A DNA stretch of 64,000 nucleotides, from positions 62,001-126,000 of the forward strand of contig JAUJEB010000003.1 of NCBI GenBank assembly GCA_030442055.1, written 5' to 3'. Position 1 is the first letter of the stretch; each line of letters starts with the position of its first letter. Of the stretch, positions 53,753-62,135 are shown piece after piece. The notes under the pieces were generated by a model. The model made no database searches. It had not been told where the DNA came from and saw only the letters and a list, made by a program, of their open reading frames with translations. Position numbers and translations under genes: made by a program. This DNA is from Agaribacillus aureus (GTDB taxonomy: Bacteria > Bacteroidota > Bacteroidia > Cytophagales > Cyclobacteriaceae).

Positions 53753-54199
53753 TTAAACCTTCGCAATCAATTTGATTTCTACAAGCTGGGGAGGAAATGC
53801 CAGGCGCGGTGTCACCAGAAGGGTGCTTGCCACCTCGGGTTTTTCGGTTCCGTATGCTTCTTTTCTTACCTTCCCGGCCACTGCAAATGCTGCGTCCATA
53901 TCGACTACATAGATAACCTCTTCTACCACGTTATCCAGAGTGGCTCCATACTGCTCCAGAAGCTTTTTGGCGTTGGCATAAGTTTGGCGCATTTGAACTT
54001 CCATATTGGAATAGTCCGTTATCTGCCCCTGATTGTCCAGCGGCGCTTCGCCGACCAGATTTCCCTGATCGTCATGGCTCAGTTGACCTGAGAGGTAGAT
54101 GGTATCACCAACCTTTACGGCCTGAGCATAGCCGTAGTCACTTTCCCAAGGCATACCCAACCCTTTTGCTTCTTTCTTTATGGCCAATTGTGTTTCCAT
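53753..54199 (-). CDS. RidA/YjgF-family protein
   Basis: A 148-residue chorismate-mutase-like trimeric protein of the Rid superfamily. The core is recognisable: GDTIYLSGQL, SNMEVQMRQTYANAKKLLEQYGATLDNVVEEVIYVVDM and PQLVEIKLIAKV. The arginine that binds the carboxylate of imine substrates in RidA (in PARS) is missing: the aligned stretch PEVAST has Ala124. So enamine/imine deaminase activity of the RidA type is doubtful, and it may belong to a Rid subgroup. It is the last gene of the TetR-SDR-Rid set. Confidence 0.86.
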   Translation of the reverse strand: METQLAIKKEAKGLGMPWESDYGYAQAVKVGDTIYLSGQLSHDDQGNLVGEAPLDNQGQITDYSNMEVQMRQTYANAKKLLEQYGATLDNVVEEVIYVVDMDAAFAVAGKVRKEAYGTEKPEVASTLLVTPRLAFPPQLVEIKLIAKV

Positions 54200-54257
54200 T
54201 TTAATTTATACTTAAATGTTTAACTTGATTTTTTCTATTTTGCTATCATCGCATACC

Positions 54258-55151
54258 TTATGCTTTCAGCTCTAATAAATGTCCCATTTGCAATACATCT
54301 TTCAGCAACTCTTTCTGAATTGGCGCGGTGACAGTGTTCAGGTCAATAGTTCCGAAATCCAATCCGGATACCGTACGCAAAGGTCTTGCACCTGCTTTAG
54401 TCTGAATGAGGCCGGAAATGGCATCGGCGACATCCTGGGTCACAGGCGCGTCAGGCCCCTTAAACATATTATCAAAGTTGGATAACATTGCTCCAGGAAC
54501 TTCTGCCGCATCGCCATAATCCTCTAAAACCTGATTGTCTGCCTCCTTGGGTCCGCTGTATAATAAACCCGACGGGAAAGGTCCTGGTTCTACAATCGAC
54601 ACATCTATGCCAAATGGCGCTAACTCATACTTCAAGGATTCGCTGTACGCCTCGAGTGCCCATTTACTGGCACAGTATACTCCAAAATAGGGAAATGCCA
54701 GCCTGCCGGCAAGTGACGATACATTCACGATCAGCCCACTACCCTTTTCTCTCATATGAGGCAGAAAAGCCTTGGAAACCCTGACGGCGCCAAAGAAGTT
54801 AGTATCAAATTGCTGTTGTACCTGACTCAGACTGTAAGCTTCCGTGACACCGACATACATTATCCCGGCATTGTTTATCAAAACATCGACGTTGCCAGCC
54901 GACTTGATAATAAGGTCTGTGGCCTGATTGACAGAATCGTCGCTGGTGACATCAAGCTCAACTACCTCAATGAGCAGGTTTTCTTTTTTCGCGATTTCCA
55001 ATAACTCATGCTTTTTGTTGGCATTCTTACCTTCGGTACCACGCATGGTCGCAAAAACCCGATGGCCCTGTCGCGCCAAGGTTAACACGGTTAAATAACC
55101 GATACCATTGCTACTACCCGTTACCACTACTTTTTGTTTTTCCATTGTCAT
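54258..55151 (-). CDS. Short-chain dehydrogenase/reductase
   Basis: A 297-residue NAD(P)-dependent oxidoreductase. It has the cofactor loop TGSSNGIG (11-18), NNAG (93-96), catalytic Ser145/146 (NVSSLAG), Tyr159 and Lys163 (YCASK), and a longer C-terminal substrate region. The acceptor is unknown. The gene starts 31 bp from a copy of the TetR operator candidate and 58 bp precedes the RidA-like gene, so the two are probably co-induced. Confidence 0.9.
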   Translation of the reverse strand: MTMEKQKVVVTGSSNGIGYLTVLTLARQGHRVFATMRGTEGKNANKKHELLEIAKKENLLIEVVELDVTSDDSVNQATDLIIKSAGNVDVLINNAGIMYVGVTEAYSLSQVQQQFDTNFFGAVRVSKAFLPHMREKGSGLIVNVSSLAGRLAFPYFGVYCASKWALEAYSESLKYELAPFGIDVSIVEPGPFPSGLLYSGPKEADNQVLEDYGDAAEVPGAMLSNFDNMFKGPDAPVTQDVADAISGLIQTKAGARPLRTVSGLDFGTIDLNTVTAPIQKELLKDVLQMGHLLELKA

Positions 55152-55181
55152 TATTCTATTTTTTTGGTTTGAAAATATGTT

Positions 55182-55205
55182 ATATTAGACCAGTCGTCTA
55201 GTAAT
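55182..55205. promoter_or_regulatory. TetR operator candidate 1 (SDR promoter)
   Basis: A 24-bp sequence identical to 55806-55829, containing TAGAC and GTCTA arms around a 5-nt spacer (TAGACCAGTCGTCTA). On the minus strand its 3' end, TAATAT, lies where a -7 element would be and a TTG is found 22 bp before it. It is 31 bp upstream of the SDR start. Confidence 0.8.
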
Positions 55206-55219
55206 TAAGCAAAAATTTT

Positions 55220-55801
55220 TTACGATCTTAAAATTAGTCTCATCGTGTAATCGACAAATAATAAATAGGGTTTAACAGCGCCTGCCGCTTTCATGCGCAC
55301 CATGGCCCCCTCCCAATTGTTTATGATAAAATCCGCCAGGTCGTCTGAGGGTAAATCTATTTGAAACTCACCTTGCTCCTGCCCTTCCCGGATACACTGA
55401 CTGATGACTTCTCTCCAATCTGAGAATTTATCTTCCAGAAGTAATTGCATCGATTGGTATTGTCCCGCCAATTCAGTGCTACAGGTTCCCATCAGACATC
55501 CTTCCTTAAATCCGGACATCCTGTAAACCTTTTCCCGCTCCTTGAACATGTATCTGAATCTTTCACCCGGGCTTTTACTGTCGTCCTGTAATATTTCTTT
55601 TATGTATTTCAACGTGTTCTCCGAATAGTGGTTAATGACTTTCTGGCCAAAATCCTCCTTACTTTTAAAGTAATAATAGAACGAACCTTTAGGGATTCCG
55701 GCCTCATCCAGTAATTCCTTTAATCCTAAGCTATGATATCCTTTACGGCTTATAATTTCCACTCCAAGATCCAGTATGCGATTTATGTTTTCTTCTTTCA
55801 T
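55220..55801 (-). CDS. TetR/AcrR family transcriptional regulator
   Basis: A 193-residue repressor from the ATG at 55801 (MKEENINRILDLG). The helix-turn-helix is LGLKELLDEAGIPKGSFYYYFKSKEDFGQKVI; the ligand-binding C-terminal half contains GCLMGTCSTELAGQ, a segment frequent in regulators of small oxidoreductases. A longer frame from 55867 runs through the operator and is not likely. Two identical 24-bp operators, one before this gene and one before the SDR gene, predict autorepression and control of SDR-RidA. The inducer is unknown. Confidence 0.92.
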   Translation of the reverse strand: MKEENINRILDLGVEIISRKGYHSLGLKELLDEAGIPKGSFYYYFKSKEDFGQKVINHYSENTLKYIKEILQDDSKSPGERFRYMFKEREKVYRMSGFKEGCLMGTCSTELAGQYQSMQLLLEDKFSDWREVISQCIREGQEQGEFQIDLPSDDLADFIINNWEGAMVRMKAAGAVKPYLLFVDYTMRLILRS

Positions 55802-55805
55802 GACA

Positions 55806-55829
55806 ATATTAGACCAGTCGTCTAGTAAT
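55806..55829. promoter_or_regulatory. TetR operator candidate 2 (tetR promoter)
   Basis: An exact 24-bp copy of 55182-55205, only 4 bp upstream of the tetR ATG. It ends on the minus strand in TAATATTG, which matches TANNTTTG at 7 of 8 positions, so a bound repressor would cover the -7 region. Confidence 0.8.
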
Positions 55830-55977
55830 ATAGTGAAGTAACGGAAAGTATTAATAAAGGTTAGCAATTAAATGATTTATTTTTTTGATGCTTTATGCAT
55901 TTCAAATATGAAGGCTCCTCTCCTTTCAAAAGCTGTTGAAAGCTTTAAGGGAGTTATTTTCCTTAATTCCCGCTACG

Positions 55978-58668
55978 TTACTTCAGCCCGTGTAATCTAT
56001 AGGCAAGACTTAGCATAAAATATCTGCCCAGCGCATTAGTGCGCGCCGTTTCTACAAAGTTCAGTCTGCTTGTCCGGCTAAAATTTTTGTTGACCCCCAG
56101 AATATCAAATACTGCGAGACTCAGTTGTCCCCTGTTATTTTTCAAAAAACTTTTTGAGATAGAAGCTGTCCACAATGGAATGCGTTCTTCCACCAACGCA
56201 CCACTTTCAGGAAATATCATAAGGTTCATTGTGCTGTATAGCTCCCAGGTATCGAGGAAGTATATGCTTATATCGGTATAATAGGTCTGTCTCATGAAGT
56301 CATAATCCAGCGAGCTATTATTGGCATAGCTGCTGGAATTATTATTGAGCCGGACGCCCACCAGGAGGTCCAGGTATTCCTTTTTTCTATTTTCTATACT
56401 CAGGTCAAAACTCGAATTCCAGTGATTTACCTTGTCCGAAGGCCCATTTATAAAAGCGAAACTATGTGTATTGCTAACACTCCCTTTTATGTTGATTTTA
56501 GCCCCAACCGACCTGATCGGTGTTGAGAAACCCGCATTTAAGAAATACGTAGTTTCATGGCTGGCATTAATCCATTGCACACTCCGTACTAATTGCGGAT
56601 CGATACGCACCGACCGGACAATTTTGTCATTGGTGCGTGTCAGGCCCATGTTGGCAAAAAAGCTGGTAAAGGAAAAAGCACTGAAAGACCGGAAGTTTAT
56701 ATTGGCATTCTGTTGATATTCCACCTTCAGGGAAGGATTTCCGATAACCCTGGTAAATTGGTTGGTATTATAGGTAACCGGCTGCATAAAGCCTACCGGT
56801 GGTTCTATAACGTTAGCATCATAGCGAAGACTCAGCTGGCTGGATCTACTAACGGGATAACGTAAATTAAGCTGCGGCAGCAGGTACTCGAATTTTTGAA
56901 CATTGTGCTCGGCAAGGAATGGTTCCTGTGACGATAGTTCGCTCAAATGGGTGGATAAACCGGTTGAAAAAGACAGTCCGTTTTTAAACAATTTGAAGCT
57001 GAAACCAGGTTGATGATAGTCATAATTACTTTCAAAAGCATTATCCAGTAAACCCGTCTCATCGGGGGGCGCTTCCCCTACCCGGAGGCTTTCCTCTAAA
57101 AGCTGGTTGATGGCTCTTTGTCTTGTGCCACGCTGGTAGCGAATCTCAAAGTGACTGTTTTTGCCAACAGGCTCGGCATAGGAAAATCCAGCCGTAATTT
57201 CCTTCCGGTCTTTTCCACGATCCTGTAATTGCCATAATAACGTGGTTTGCCATGGTTCCGTTTCCATGCCTGCCAGTAGATTGGTCTCTGATTCCAGCCT
57301 TGATACAATTTCGTTTTCACTATAATGTATGCTAAGGTCTGCTACCATGAAGCGACCCTTTTTTCTAAACCTATGCCTGAATAAGAGATCAGAATCAACG
57401 CTCAAATCGTCGAAATTGGTGCCATACCTGTTATCGGACTGTTGACGCTCTGTATCATCAAGGATATTAATGCCGCTAAGATTGGTATTGCGTTCATCGG
57501 TGATTCTGCCCCGCCCATTCCAAAGCAGGATGTTGGTGGCGTTAAATTCGTGCTCGTACCGAAAGTTCAGGTTGTGGGCATGGTTCTTTGTTGTTTCCCT
57601 GGACTGGTTACTCAACGTGTAGATATCTTCTTCCAGAATGCTGTTCTGGAAGACATCTCTATTCACGGCCTGATTGACATTGGTATAAAAATAACTGCTT
57701 CGCCAGTCACTTTGTTTGCTAAATTCATGGTTGAAGTTAATACCTCCGGCATGGGTAGCCACGAGACCGTTTTGAATGCCCGCACCAAGCGCCTGGTTTT
57801 GCAGGGCTCTCATGGTAGAAAACCCCCTTTCGTTGATGTTATTGGACATTCCGATGGCCGATAGCTGGGTTTCATCTGTAAAACTGCGGATATTCATTTG
57901 TCCCCTGTGGCGATTGTCAGTCCCATAGCCCCCCAGTATTTTTCCAAAAAAGCCCTGGTTGCGATTCTTCTTCAATTTCAGGTTGATGGCTCTTTGCTGA
58001 TTGCCATCATCCATCCCCGTAAATACAGCTATATCTGATTTTTTGTCGAATACCTGAACCTTGTCAACAGCCTCCGCCTCCAGGTTTTTGGTGGCAATTT
58101 TCGGGTCATCACCAAAAAACTCTTTTCCGTTGACCAGCACTTTTCTTACTTCTTCACCTTGTGCCATGATTTTTCCGTCTCTGTCAACCTCTACGCCCGG
58201 TAGTTTTTTCAACAAGTCTTCGACGACAGCGTTCGGCCTGGTTTTAAAAGCAAGGGCATCGTATTCCAGCGTGTCAGCTTTAAATTGTATTGGTATTCGT
58301 TCCTCTTCCACGGTTACCTCAGAAAGATATCTTGCCTCGGGGGCCAGGGTAATCCTTCCGAGTTCCAATGAGGTGGTATTCCCGGAAATGGATAATAGTT
58401 TTTTAAACAGTTGATAGCCCACATATGACACCTGTAACAGGTATTTCCCGCTATGGACTTTCTTCAACAGAAAATTACCCAAGGCATCTGAGCTGGTGAA
58501 TTGATAAACCGTTGAGTCCCGGGCTTCCAGCAAAACAATACTGCTGAATGGCAAGCCCTGATCCAGCGAATCCACCACCTTGCCCTTAATAAAAACCGGA
58601 CTGTTCTGTGCCATTGCCACGCCGCCGGATATCAGTAAAACAATAAGTGCGCAAATAATAAATTTCAT
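55978..58668 (-). CDS. TonB-dependent receptor-like outer-membrane beta-barrel protein
   Basis: An 896-residue outer-membrane protein: signal peptide (to about 20), carboxypeptidase-like regulatory domain (about 25-110, IKGKVVDSLDQGLPFSSI), TonB-plug-like domain (about 125-235, ADTLEYDALAFKTRPNAVVEDLLKKL and VLVNGKEFFGDDPKIATKNL), and a beta-barrel of the OMP family 3 kind. No SusD partner is present; instead it follows a GLPGLI gene by 77 bp, a pairing common in Bacteroidota. It is likely to handle a peptide or metal-linked ligand. The last strand ends in YRLHGLK, not the usual aromatic Phe. Confidence 0.9.
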   Translation of the reverse strand: MKFIICALIVLLISGGVAMAQNSPVFIKGKVVDSLDQGLPFSSIVLLEARDSTVYQFTSSDALGNFLLKKVHSGKYLLQVSYVGYQLFKKLLSISGNTTSLELGRITLAPEARYLSEVTVEEERIPIQFKADTLEYDALAFKTRPNAVVEDLLKKLPGVEVDRDGKIMAQGEEVRKVLVNGKEFFGDDPKIATKNLEAEAVDKVQVFDKKSDIAVFTGMDDGNQQRAINLKLKKNRNQGFFGKILGGYGTDNRHRGQMNIRSFTDETQLSAIGMSNNINERGFSTMRALQNQALGAGIQNGLVATHAGGINFNHEFSKQSDWRSSYFYTNVNQAVNRDVFQNSILEEDIYTLSNQSRETTKNHAHNLNFRYEHEFNATNILLWNGRGRITDERNTNLSGINILDDTERQQSDNRYGTNFDDLSVDSDLLFRHRFRKKGRFMVADLSIHYSENEIVSRLESETNLLAGMETEPWQTTLLWQLQDRGKDRKEITAGFSYAEPVGKNSHFEIRYQRGTRQRAINQLLEESLRVGEAPPDETGLLDNAFESNYDYHQPGFSFKLFKNGLSFSTGLSTHLSELSSQEPFLAEHNVQKFEYLLPQLNLRYPVSRSSQLSLRYDANVIEPPVGFMQPVTYNTNQFTRVIGNPSLKVEYQQNANINFRSFSAFSFTSFFANMGLTRTNDKIVRSVRIDPQLVRSVQWINASHETTYFLNAGFSTPIRSVGAKINIKGSVSNTHSFAFINGPSDKVNHWNSSFDLSIENRKKEYLDLLVGVRLNNNSSSYANNSSLDYDFMRQTYYTDISIYFLDTWELYSTMNLMIFPESGALVEERIPLWTASISKSFLKNNRGQLSLAVFDILGVNKNFSRTSRLNFVETARTNALGRYFMLSLAYRLHGLK

Positions 58669-58745
58669 GTTGAAAGAAATAAGTGTGAAAATGGGATCGT
58701 CATGAGAATCTTAAAGTAGTGTTTACCACCAACTGCCCTTAAAAA

Positions 58746-59555
58746 TCAATGCTCTCTACGTTCTCCTTCATCTGACTCGCGTTCTTCATTATCTCTGTCT
58801 CTTCTGCGCATCTCCTTCAATTCTGCATTTTTAATATTGACGATTTTATCAAATTGCTCGGAAGTTACTTTCTTGCCTTTTGAGGGTGCTCTAATATCAC
58901 TACTGAAATCGGGGCCTACTTCTGCTATCTTGGCGACATACAACAATTTGCCGTTGTCGATATTTACTTCCAGTATGAGTCCTGGCAGATCGCCGTATAC
59001 CGAGGGACCAGACGAAACCGGGATTTTAGTGGTATACCACGCCTCCACTATTTGATCGCCATCAATTCTCGTAGCCTTGTTACATTTAAAGCCCGTAATT
59101 TCCTTTTTTTCATTGGTGAGTTTCCATTTACCCGATTTGGGGGCAGCTGTCAGCAAGAAGTCTTTTTTTCTGAAGACTTTTTTAATAATGATATCCTGCT
59201 TTTCCAAATCCCTGTAAACTTTGTGATGGTTGTCCACATGTCTGGTCTTCATTATCAATAACTCGGCATTCTGCAATTCCGAAGACGAAAACCGGCCGCT
59301 TTCAAAGTCACCTTCATGGTATCGCTGATCTTCCGGAAGTGGTCTGGCGCGGTAAAGGCTTTTCGTTTTGTTGAACATTAATTCAACGTCCATGTTTGTT
59401 TCTGTAATCCCTTCAACCACTTTGGTTTGCCGGGCCGCAACTTCCTTGGGCAGTTCCCGCTGCTGCTTCCTGTTGTAGGTTATTTTGCCCTGCCACTCTT
59501 GTGCAGCGGTTATAATTGGAGCGGCTATCAGCAATAGAGTTAAAAGCTTTTTCAT
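58746..59555 (-). CDS. GLPGLI-family protein
   Basis: A 269-residue secreted protein with a signal peptide (ending ITAAQ, about residue 19). It carries the name-giving motif as YGDLPGLILEVN at about 195-206 and the typical IVEAWYTTKIPVSSGP stretch before it. The C-terminal 25 residues are an unusual run of Arg, Glu and Asp (RRRDRDNEERE). GLPGLI proteins are found with TonB-type barrels of the class encoded just downstream; biochemical function is not known. The gene diverges from the histidine kinase operon, which may regulate it. Confidence 0.9.
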   Translation of the reverse strand: MKKLLTLLLIAAPIITAAQEWQGKITYNRKQQRELPKEVAARQTKVVEGITETNMDVELMFNKTKSLYRARPLPEDQRYHEGDFESGRFSSSELQNAELLIMKTRHVDNHHKVYRDLEKQDIIIKKVFRKKDFLLTAAPKSGKWKLTNEKKEITGFKCNKATRIDGDQIVEAWYTTKIPVSSGPSVYGDLPGLILEVNIDNGKLLYVAKIAEVGPDFSSDIRAPSKGKKVTSEQFDKIVNIKNAELKEMRRRDRDNEERESDEGERREH

Positions 59556-59720
59556 GATTCAAATTTTTTAGATGAGTAATGGTTTAAAATGCAATTGTCG
59601 ACTCCAATGTCTGAAGAGAAGCGAACGCATTAAACTCCTCATTCAGACAAAAGAAGTAGCTATGATACTAACTGTACTAAAACTATGACCCTAAATTAGG
59701 TGGATTTAAAACCGGTGATG

Positions 59721-59756
59721 GTTAATGCATAGTTAACCAGTGTTAACGAGTGTTAA
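59721..59756. promoter_or_regulatory. Four phased GTTAA boxes, candidate OmpR-type binding site
   Basis: GTTAA occurs at 59721, 59732, 59742 and 59752, spacing 11, 10 and 10 bp, all in one direction. Such helically phased direct repeats are the usual sites for OmpR-family regulators. They end just before a promoter for the histidine kinase-regulator operon and lie in the region shared with the divergent GLPGLI-barrel genes. Confidence 0.65.
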
Positions 59757-59758
59757 AG

Positions 59759-59792
59759 TTGGTAGAAACGGGCAATTTATTTACTAAATTTG
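59759..59792 (+). promoter_or_regulatory. Promoter of the histidine kinase operon
   Basis: TTG at 59759-59761, a 23-bp spacer, and TAAATTTG at 59785-59792 (exact TANNTTTG). The ATG follows 4 bp after the -7 element, so the mRNA would be leaderless or nearly so. Confidence 0.55.
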
Positions 59793-59796
59793 GTTT

Positions 59797-61350
59797 ATGA
59801 CCAAGGGTAAGATACGTTTTATTGTCCTGCTGGTAAGTGTGGCGCTGATTAGCCTCATCGGTTTTCAGGCCTACTGGATCGTGAACTCCTACCGGGTTAA
59901 TGAGCTTCGGCTGGCTGAAGATATTAACCGGAGTGTGAAACGCGTGGTGGGTACCACCACAGAGATCAAGTACAAATCGATCACCATCAGCGTTAAGACC
60001 TCCGCACTGATGAAAACGCTGAACGAACTTGAACAAAAATTGCGCAATACCGATAGCAATGTGCAAATTTTTTTTGATAATGACCATGATAATGACGCAC
60101 TCTACCAGGAATATGAAAGAAGGATAGCCACTGATTCTGTTTTCATAAGAGTGTTTTCCGATAGTCCGTGGAATGATAACAAGGAATTTGAAAATACAAT
60201 TGCTATTGATTACCTGGTTGAGCAGTTGGATACAATAACCCACAAGAGCCTCATGCTGGAAATGTTGAAGAACAAGGAAGCCAACCGAATTTCCCAGTTA
60301 GTACTCAACCAAATCGACAAAGAACTGATTGATTCACTTTTGCAGGTTGAATTTAAAGCTTTGAACCTGACAGACCGTTATGTGTATGGCATATTTAAAC
60401 AAAGGGAGGAGCGGTTTATAAAAATTTCAGACAATGAAGTCTCCAATGATCTTTTGCTAAGTGACCATGCCTACTCCGCCCGTATTCCAATGCCGGAATC
60501 CGCCAGGGGCAATTATTTTCTTAAACTTTATGTATTTGAGCAAAATCAGGCGATTCTGGAACGGATGGTACCGTTAATGCTCGTTTCCCTCTTATTAATC
60601 ATGATTGTGGCCAGCGGCTATTACCTGACCATTACGACTATTTTAAAGCAAAAAAGACTTTCGGAAATAAAGTCTGATTTTATCAACAACATGACGCATG
60701 AATTCAAAACACCTGTGGCCAATATTTCCCTGTCCATCGAGTCCCTGCTGAATTTCAATGTGTTGGAGAATCGAAAAAAAGCGGAAAAGTATCTTAATAT
60801 TGCCAAAAAAGAGAATATCAGGCTGGCGGGTATGGTCGAGAATGTGCTTAAAACGGCACTTCATGATAATAAAGAAATCAAGCTGAAGCGTGAAGAAGTA
60901 AATATGCACCAAATCATCGATAAGGTTATTTCTTCTTTTATTATTCAAATTGAAAACCAGAAAGGAACCATAACCGCAGACCTCCGCGCTGTAAAAAATC
61001 AAATCATTGGTGATTACGAGCATCTGTGTAATGTCATCTTCAACCTTATCGACAACGGCATCAAATACTCCTTTGGCCGCAAGCCTGAAATCCTGGTGTC
61101 GACATTCAGCGAAAATGGTAAATTGAACATTACTGTTCGCGATCACGGGATTGGTATTTCAAAAAAGCACGTGGCCAGAATATTTGATAAATTCTTTCGT
61201 GTACCAACCGGAAACATTCATTATGCCAAAGGCTTCGGGCTTGGGTTAAGTTATGTACAACAGGTAGTGCATCAGCATGGTGGACAGGTTACAGTCGAAA
61301 GTGAACCTGGCAAAGGAAGTGAGTTCAGTGTCATTATTCCAATAGATTAA
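59797..61350 (+). CDS. Sensor histidine kinase
   Basis: A 517-residue membrane kinase. Helix 1 is at about 8-29, the periplasmic sensor region about 30-255 with no named domain, and helix 2 about 256-280. The HisKA domain carries His301 (NNMTHEFKTPVANISLSIE), and the HATPase has N (NVIFNLIDNGIKYS), G1 (VRDHGIGI), F (IFDKFFRVP) and G2 (KGFGLGLSYVQQVV) boxes. The response regulator gene follows after 2 bp, forming a two-component pair. The signal is unknown; divergence from GLPGLI-barrel genes suggests envelope sensing. Confidence 0.94.
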   Translation: MTKGKIRFIVLLVSVALISLIGFQAYWIVNSYRVNELRLAEDINRSVKRVVGTTTEIKYKSITISVKTSALMKTLNELEQKLRNTDSNVQIFFDNDHDNDALYQEYERRIATDSVFIRVFSDSPWNDNKEFENTIAIDYLVEQLDTITHKSLMLEMLKNKEANRISQLVLNQIDKELIDSLLQVEFKALNLTDRYVYGIFKQREERFIKISDNEVSNDLLLSDHAYSARIPMPESARGNYFLKLYVFEQNQAILERMVPLMLVSLLLIMIVASGYYLTITTILKQKRLSEIKSDFINNMTHEFKTPVANISLSIESLLNFNVLENRKKAEKYLNIAKKENIRLAGMVENVLKTALHDNKEIKLKREEVNMHQIIDKVISSFIIQIENQKGTITADLRAVKNQIIGDYEHLCNVIFNLIDNGIKYSFGRKPEILVSTFSENGKLNITVRDHGIGISKKHVARIFDKFFRVPTGNIHYAKGFGLGLSYVQQVVHQHGGQVTVESEPGKGSEFSVIIPID

Positions 61351-61352
61351 AC

Positions 61353-62045
61353 ATGGGTGAAATAAAGGTTCTTATTGTCGAAGATGATCCGTACCTGGGT
61401 ATGATGATGAAGGAATGTTTTGAAACCAGGCAGTTTAAAGCCACGCATGTGCTGGATGGTAACCAGGGATTCAACCGGTACCTGGAATGGAAGCCGGACA
61501 TTTGTGTATTAGACGTGATGATGCCGGTAAAAGACGGCTTCTCCCTGGCTAAAGAGATCAGGTCTATCGATAAGCAAATTCCCATCGTCTTCACCACTGC
61601 CAAATCGTTGAAGGAGGATGTGCTGGAGGGTTTTGATATCGGCGCCGATGATTATCTCAAAAAGCCATTTAGCATGGAAGAATTAATTGTGCGGGTAAAA
61701 GCCATTTTGAGAAGAAGTAACAGTGCGCTGGAGTCAAATACAAATACCTCCTACTGTATTGGCCGCTATGAGTTCGACCATACCTACCAGCTTTTAAGAC
61801 TGGGAAAGAAAGAAAAAAAATTGACCTCTATGGAAGCCGATTTATTGAAGTACCTTTGCGACAATCTCAACCAGACCCTTGACCGGAAAGCCGTACTTCA
61901 AAAGCTGTGGGGAGACGACAACTTTTTCAATGCCAGAAGTATGGATGTGTTCATTACCAAACTCCGCCGGTATCTCAGGGAAGATACCAACGTGGAAATC
62001 ATCAATGTAAGAGGCAAAGGATATAAGCTGCTGGTGCTGGATTAA
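61353..62045 (+). CDS. OmpR-family response regulator
   Basis: A 230-residue DNA-binding regulator. The receiver domain has the acidic pocket Glu10-Asp11-Asp12, phosphoacceptor Asp54 (CVLDVMMPVKDG) and the KKP motif (DDYLKKPFSMEEL). The C-terminal winged helix (about 135-230) has LTSMEADLLKYLCDNLNQTLDRKAVLQKLWG and VDVFITKLRRYLRE-type recognition helix (here MDVFITKLRRYLRED). It is cognate to the kinase directly upstream, and the GTTAA boxes at 59721-59756 are its probable binding sites. Confidence 0.95.
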   Translation: MGEIKVLIVEDDPYLGMMMKECFETRQFKATHVLDGNQGFNRYLEWKPDICVLDVMMPVKDGFSLAKEIRSIDKQIPIVFTTAKSLKEDVLEGFDIGADDYLKKPFSMEELIVRVKAILRRSNSALESNTNTSYCIGRYEFDHTYQLLRLGKKEKKLTSMEADLLKYLCDNLNQTLDRKAVLQKLWGDDNFFNARSMDVFITKLRRYLREDTNVEIINVRGKGYKLLVLD

Positions 62046-62135
62046 ACATAGCCCTACCCTTATTTACGATTTCAATAATTCCAACAGGACTTTTTTGACT
62101 GATGGCAATTCCAAGTAGAATTCGTAAATTGAATC

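Noticed and set aside
55802-55867. Upstream start for TetR adding 22 residues
   Set aside because: The extra segment covers the 24-bp operator and the promoter; the ATG at 55801 matches the family start.
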